A model generated the notes under the pieces. It searched no databases. It was not told where the DNA came from and worked only from the letters and a program-made list of their open reading frames with translations. Of a stretch of DNA of 64,000 bases, positions 58,901 through 64,000 are shown piece after piece. Position numbers and translations under genes: made by a program. Position 1 is the first letter of the stretch; each line of letters starts with the position of its first letter. The stretch spans positions 62,001-126,000 of the forward strand of contig JAGQDJ010000005.1 in NCBI GenBank assembly GCA_022885665.1, given 5' to 3'. The stretch is from Triops longicaudatus. Its lineage: Eukaryota > Arthropoda > Branchiopoda > Notostraca > Triopsidae.

Positions 58901-61900
58901 TGCAAGAAATAGACCGTTGAATTTTTTCTTTCGAAAAAAAAAAGGAAATTCTTACTGTTTTTGCGGCTACATAGACTATATTTTGGTTCCAGGACATATT
59001 TTAAGCCTACTTTCTTTTCTTTTTTTTGTGGTTTTGCACCACTTTTCACTCTCGTGTGCCAAAAAATATTGTAGTAAAAAAAATATGATTAGATGAGCGA
59101 ACACATGTAAAAGGCAAAAAACGACAAAACATTCAAAAGCTAGAAATACCTTTTAGGAATGCATTAAAAAGAATAAAATTTAAGTTGATACTGAGGCATA
59201 CTCTAAAACGAAAGAAAGATTCCGAATGTTGAACACATTACTAAAAATTACACAGAAGCATTAGATTTAAAAAAAGGGAGGCAGACCACTTTGGGAAGAA
59301 GAGCGAAGACATCTGGGTCGAAAATGGGTGAATTGCCTTGTCCACCTTGACACTTTCTTGGGACAACGGCCTCTCTAGCTAGTTTGCAGTCCCAAGTATC
59401 GGAACAGAAAGTTTAGCGCAGGTAATCAATTAATTAGTAACACGGTGATATGTACTATAGTTCGCTAAATATAAACACATGTCGCAGGAAAAAGTTTGAT
59501 CCTATGAATGCATAGCCTTTGGGTGACAATTAGTATTTATTCCACATATAAGGTGCACAGTAATCAGTAAATCCCATGACGTGAGCTATGCGAACTTTGT
59601 GGCACGGAACGACCACGGGTCCTCGTGGGTAACATTGAAAGCCCGCAAATATAATATCTGTCGATGAAAGTCATCATCATTTCCTATCACGAAAATTCTG
59701 TGTTAGGCAAGTGCGTAGCATGAAGTACACGTCCTATTACTTTCTTCAAATTTCTTACTATTTTTTAATTCTCTTTTTGTTTCTTTTTTTTTCTGTACAA
59801 AATACTGTGCGCTATCGTTCACGTAATTGAGCTTTATCAGGGATCAAGGCAAAGATCCTTGATAGTATCCTTCGAAATCCTGATTTGCGTGTATAAAAAG
59901 CCTTACACTGGAGTCTAATGCCGTTTTCCTTGTATCCTGGAAGTTAAAAAGGGAAAACAGCAGCTCAGAGTTGAAACAAAAAGAAGGAAAAGGCTTTCCG
60001 AAGAGACAAAAAGGAAAATCCGTGGCAATGGGATATCCTGTACGTCTTCGTATCCGTCCAACCAGATAATGATTTTTTCGGGCCTGCAATTGATGTTTTC
60101 ATTCATTGATCGGGCTTATTGAAGGTTTTACAGTCTATTGTAACGGATGGAGCAAGGTTCGATGGCAAAAGTCTGATATCAAGCGCGCAAATAAGGCGAA
60201 AATGTCGCACGTGTGGTGAGAGCGCAAAATGGTGGACGCTTAATTAGCAAGCTCTGGCCGCCTGGCGCAGACGAGTTCCTTTACTTAGAGCCCTTTCGTG
60301 ACGAGCGTTCTGACCTTATGCAAAGATTGTGGGCCAAGGTTCACTTCGTCAACATCCCTTAATAGCATTATGAGAAAAGTTTTGGCTTTGTGTTTACCAT
60401 TGCCTTTTTTGAGCTGCATTTCTTCTCTCACCTTTACATGAGCCAACCAAGCTTCGTTGCCTTATTATGGAAACAAGAATCAGGATGTTAAAATGAAATA
60501 TTTTATATGCAACCGAACCGAAACATCTTTGCCCTTGACCAAGAAGCCATAAAACTATCTCTTTCCATCTTCTCCCTCTTCTTCTTCTTTTTTTCCATCT
60601 TTCAATCGTCAAATAGTCTTTTTTGCTGGAAAATCTTCTTATGGAATATTCATTTTTTCCTGAAGTTATCTGTGTTTCATGCCTTGTTGATTTCGTCTTT
60701 CCCATGGATGAGTATTGCATTTGTATTTTTACGTTGTAAGGTCTCTTGTGTCTCTTAATCCGTCATATTGTATCCGTATTTAAATATTTTATGTTATTAT
60801 ATTTTCTATTAAGACTTCGTGCTTTTCACGTTAATGTTTGAAATTTCTACTTACCTTTTCGTAAGAGTTGTACGTATTTTTTCCCTTTTTATTGTTTTTT
60901 AATGAAATTGTAATTTCACTACGTACTTCGTAGTACAAGTGTAGGATTTTATGGTAGATTTTTCGGGTATTATTTATTTCTGATGGGCTGAATTTCAGCA
61001 CATTTTACAGTTCCTATATTTTAAGAACCGTACTATTGCTTTTACCACACAGCAAGGTATGGTACTAAAGATCGTGACTCGTCAAGTTTTGTGGCCAAGG
61101 GGCGTGCCAAGGACGGTACAATACTTTAACGCGTATTTTATACTAATTTTTATTATCATATAAAGAACAGGAGAGTCTATCTAATTTCGTAATACTTCCC
61201 GCATCGCCGCCCTTCCGATTTCCTGCCACAGGGAAAATCATGTGTACCATTTTATTTCGGAGTGTGGCTGGTTTAGAAAGGGAAAACCCTCTCTGATTGT
61301 GTCAAAAAAGAGGGTGAGAAGCACCGTCATAAAGTGTGAACTAGTTAACGCAACATTTACCATGGTAACGAGACCAACCGCATCCGAAAGTTTTTCCAGC
61401 AGAGAGAAGCTGCATCTCCTTTTTCCTTTTCACATTGCCAGTTCTTAACCCTGAAAACTGAAAGTTTGCTTCTTTCTCTTTTCAATAAGTTCTACTCAAA
61501 TACAGGATGCGTTTTAACCCAGTACCAGAAATTAAGTGTGCTGCGTGCCTTTTTTATACCAATAAAGGTGCTCTTTGTTGAAAAGATTTTTTTCTTTCTT
61601 TTTTCGACGGCTCGTGGAAATCAAGTGGAGATGAACATTTGGATTTTACTACTATGGGCAATTCAGGAGAGGGTGTAAAAGGGAGCAGGAAGACCAGTCA
61701 GAAATTTATGGGGCCCCTCTGTAGGGTAACTCCATTTTGTGTCCAGCCTATCAACCCAACTAAAGAAAGGGAGAGGAAAAAACCGCCCAGCGAGTACCAA
61801 ATTGGTTCAGCCGGCGGTTAATGACAGCAAAGTTACCTTTTTCAACGTGTTTCCAGTACGGTCTTACAGTGTCTTCTAGTAAATGTACTCTGCCAATATC

Positions 61901-63949
61901 TTCCAGTAAATAAAACCAAAAAGGCGAAGAAATGATCTGGCATTTTGGGAATTTGGTGAAGTTCGGGCCTTTTCAGGACACGGGAAAGGCCTTTACAGTA
62001 AGATTTCGAACTCAGAGCATAGGGGAAAAAAGTTTGGAAGGAAGCCATCTACTTACATTTTTTGTGGTCAAGTTTCCCACCAGAAAATGGTCGTAGTAAG
62101 GCAGAGTTCACCTAATGGTGTAACCCTTGTGTCTAAGCAAGGTGCAGGCCGGTTTGACGAGAAAATTCATCGTTGCGTTTTTCAAGGTGAACTCATGTTG
62201 CGAGCAACTTCCATCTTTTTTTCTTTCCCTTGCCCGCGTTATCACCGTTTTAACGGCCAAGGTTGGCTTCCATGTATGGTAACACATGTTACAAGTTATG
62301 GCTAGGATGGCGATGCTTAGGGGCTAACGCACCTCGTTGGACAGTACTTTTGAAAATTAACTAAATTATGGAGATGCCTGCAAAGGGCGGAAAGAGTTTG
62401 ATGTCAGAAAAAAGGAATTTGGCCTATTCGAACTTCAGTGCGTCTATTTTCTTCTTAACAACTTCTAACTTCCCAGCTTAGTATATTATAAATTATAAAT
62501 CAGGTTTATGCGAAACTGCGCTGCCACGAGGAAAAATTTGCATCGAGAATGAAGTGGTTGTTGAACGATAGGTAACTTTCTTCTCGTGGAAGCAAGTAAG
62601 ACCTTAATTGTTAGCGACAATGAATATAAGTTTCACGGATGTTTAAGTGTTAAAGCGAGAGCATCACACAGAAATGAGCACTCACGCAAACGCCGTGTAG
62701 TCAGAAAGCGCGCATTTGCTTATGCTTTTTGTCGAAAGAGTACAAAATACGGTAAGCAAAGTATGGAATTGTCGCGTTACGCTTTTAGAAAAATTCGATG
62801 ATGTAGATTGCGATTAAGCGTGAGTGACGAGGAAAGGTTGCACGAAGTGCTGGCGTGACTTGCGACACGTGCATATTCGGCATTTCCAGTAAATTTTTGT
62901 ACAATGAGGAGGGTTCCTTAAAGAAAGAATAGGTTTAGGTCTCTCATTGTCTTAAATCTCTTGAAAGCGAAACAAGGGGCAAACGAATACTTTTGCAACA
63001 AGGGGCGTTTGCTCGGTGTGAACGTGTTTCTTAAGAAAATCGAAGAATAAAAGTGCCAGCACTTGTCCCTCGGCTATTATCGGTCGGGGTATGTACGTGT
63101 ACTGTGTTTGCGTAAGTACTGGGAGGGTACGAGTCGAGTGCGAAAGGTACTCCACCCTTTTGGAAGATGTGGCAAGCACTTTCAAAGACGGAGCATAAGA
63201 GACGAACCGCGCGGCAAGGACAACTTGTTTCTTCCTTTGCCGTCCCTTCTTGGTTCGTACGCTTCTTTTGTTTTCCAATAGAGATTGTTTTCGGTGAACT
63301 CATTTCGTATCCAATTGCGTGGAAGGATTGTTGTGACCAGCGGTAGTCTTTGTTTTTCCTGGTTGCGGACTGATGGGGAAGCGAGTTTGAATTCTTTTTT
63401 TTTCTGACGGGAAGAAGGTAAAGATTGAGTTGGAGAAGGAAACATAAGATGGATGAATCGAAAGTAAGGGACAGCGATCACGAAAGAAAGAGATGAGTGA
63501 GATGGGATTGACAATAGCGCTTTGTCGAGAGGTTTGACAAATCGTCTGACAATCTAGACAATCTCCCCCGCAACGTGATGGCTTGGGTCGTGATCGTCGG
63601 AATAAACCAAGTTAATGTCAATACCTCAAAGCTAAAATGAAAAATTCTCTTGAAACATAATCTCGGTAATGGACGACATGAAAGTGTCGACAAGAGTCAG
63701 GCGAATTCGTGCCCACGATAAAACCGTAGATCAAACTTCGGGGTTCAGAATTTGCTTTCCTAAACTGTCTACGGACATTGCACTGTTTGATACACAGTAC
63801 AAAGTTATTGATGTAACTCCATGTTTGTTGTATTTTTATAGGTTCGTGATTTGGTTTCCAGATGTACTTGTCCAACCCAATTTCCAATGGTTCGTATTTC
63901 CGAAGGCAAATACCGAATCGGTGATACCAAACTCACCATCTTTGTAAGG
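52925..63949 (+). CDS. GAS2-like protein (calponin homology + GAR domain), runs past right edge
   Basis: GAS2 family proteins link actin to microtubules through a CH domain and a GAR (Gas2-related) domain; the fly member is pickled eggs. Visible exons: 52925-53134, 56870-56992, 57661-58059 and 63842-63949, all phase 0. The product starts MANLEKIHVSGENHVMLLEP; the CH domain runs from EEYLYAMKEDLAEWLQTLYP through VDNFMEKLEDGVALCQ, SFFARDNVHNFIQWCKQLGI and ETDDLVLRKNEKSFILCLLE. An acidic insert (about 25 residues, many D/E) follows, then DLRSLDEM. The last exon holds the start of the GAR domain: VRDLVSRCTCPTQFPMVRIS and GKYRIGDTKLTIFVR, and it ends at a donor at 63950. The frame is open a little upstream of the chosen ATG to an acceptor-like CTCGTAG near 52890, so a 5' exon may add residues. 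The 3' part is outside the window. Confidence 0.92.
53135..56869 (+). other. GAS2-like intron 1, 3.7 kb
   Basis: The intron lies between phase-0 exons within the CH domain. Its open frames (for example the minus-strand frame at 53161-53754) are basic/low-complexity and resemble no family. It contains the tandem duplication at 54381-54495. Confidence 0.7.
54381..54495. repeat. Tandem duplication, 46-base unit in a 69-base period
   Basis: The segments 54381-54426 and 54450-54495 are identical except for one base (GCTACTAGG versus GCGACTAGG). Both start TACATTTAAAAGACGTTTGA. The 23-base spacer is itself built of TTTAAAAGA-like words, so a third degenerate partial copy may lie between. Confidence 0.9.
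56993..57660 (+). other. GAS2-like intron 2
   Basis: 668 bases, very AT/A-rich in the middle (57340-57620). It ends in a T-rich tract and acceptor before the GSFFARDN exon. No coding frame is seen. Confidence 0.7.
58060..63841 (+). other. GAS2-like intron 3, 5.8 kb
   Basis: The largest intron in the window separates the CH/acidic exon from the GAR exon. Scattered frames of 60-120 codons on both strands are K/R/F-rich and have no family features. I see no transposase, reverse transcriptase or RNA gene in it. Confidence 0.7.
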
Positions 63950-64000
63950 GTAAGTTGGCCTCTATTTCAAGATTCTCACGTTCGGAGATAGTTTCGGATC

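Overview
The window is nuclear DNA of an animal with split, protein-coding genes, most likely an arthropod. Genes have many small exons separated by GT-AG introns that are mostly 50-100 bases long. The gene set is metazoan: synaptojanin, slingshot phosphatase, a TGF-beta ligand, a ZP-domain protein, Nup62, GAS2-like and APC7. Compact genes, about 40% GC and short introns would suit a crustacean such as a water flea, but the species is an inference. I see no bacterial operons, rRNA, CRISPR or viral genes.

Layout. (1) 0.7-1.6 kb (+): 3' end of a ZP-domain gene. (2) 2.4-7.5 kb (-): complete synaptojanin, 17 exons. (3) 8.4-10.0 kb (-): TGF-beta/activin-type ligand. (4) 11.2-12.5 kb (+): coiled-coil protein, not recognised. 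(5) 12.5-13.8 kb (-): ATPAF1, a mitochondrial F1-ATPase assembly factor. (6) 14.4-15.9 kb (+): PHF13/PHF23-type PHD finger protein. (7) 16.6-17.7 kb (-): ribosomal protein L15e. (8) 18.2-21.0 kb (+): nucleoporin Nup62. (9) 21.2-22.6 kb (-): 17-beta-HSD12/HSDL1-type short-chain dehydrogenase. (10) 23.4-28.0 kb (+): slingshot cofilin phosphatase. (11) 28.8-31.1 kb (-): TYW4/LCMT2. (12) 31.3-33.2 kb (+): UBOX5/RNF37 ubiquitin ligase, with a 176-bp hAT-type MITE in its intron. (13) 37.4-41.1 kb (+): PTB-domain adaptor of unknown function. (14) 44.1-46.6 kb (+): APC7. (15) 52.9 kb to past the right edge (+): GAS2-like cytoskeletal linker with multi-kilobase introns.

From 8 to 33 kb the genes alternate strand and form five head-to-head pairs, with convergent 3' ends between pairs. 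The right half is sparse, holding three genes in about 31 kb plus long non-coding stretches. The genes are mostly housekeeping or cytoskeletal and do not form one pathway. Loose themes are actin and membrane dynamics (synaptojanin, slingshot, GAS2-like) and ubiquitin ligation (UBOX5, APC7). Exon joins were worked out by hand; for all complete gene models except the coiled-coil gene the joined lengths are multiples of three and splice phases agree. No entirely new system was found. The strongest non-genic signals are the intact MITE with its target-site duplication, a 145-bp inverted-repeat element, and several smaller hairpins and transposon ends.
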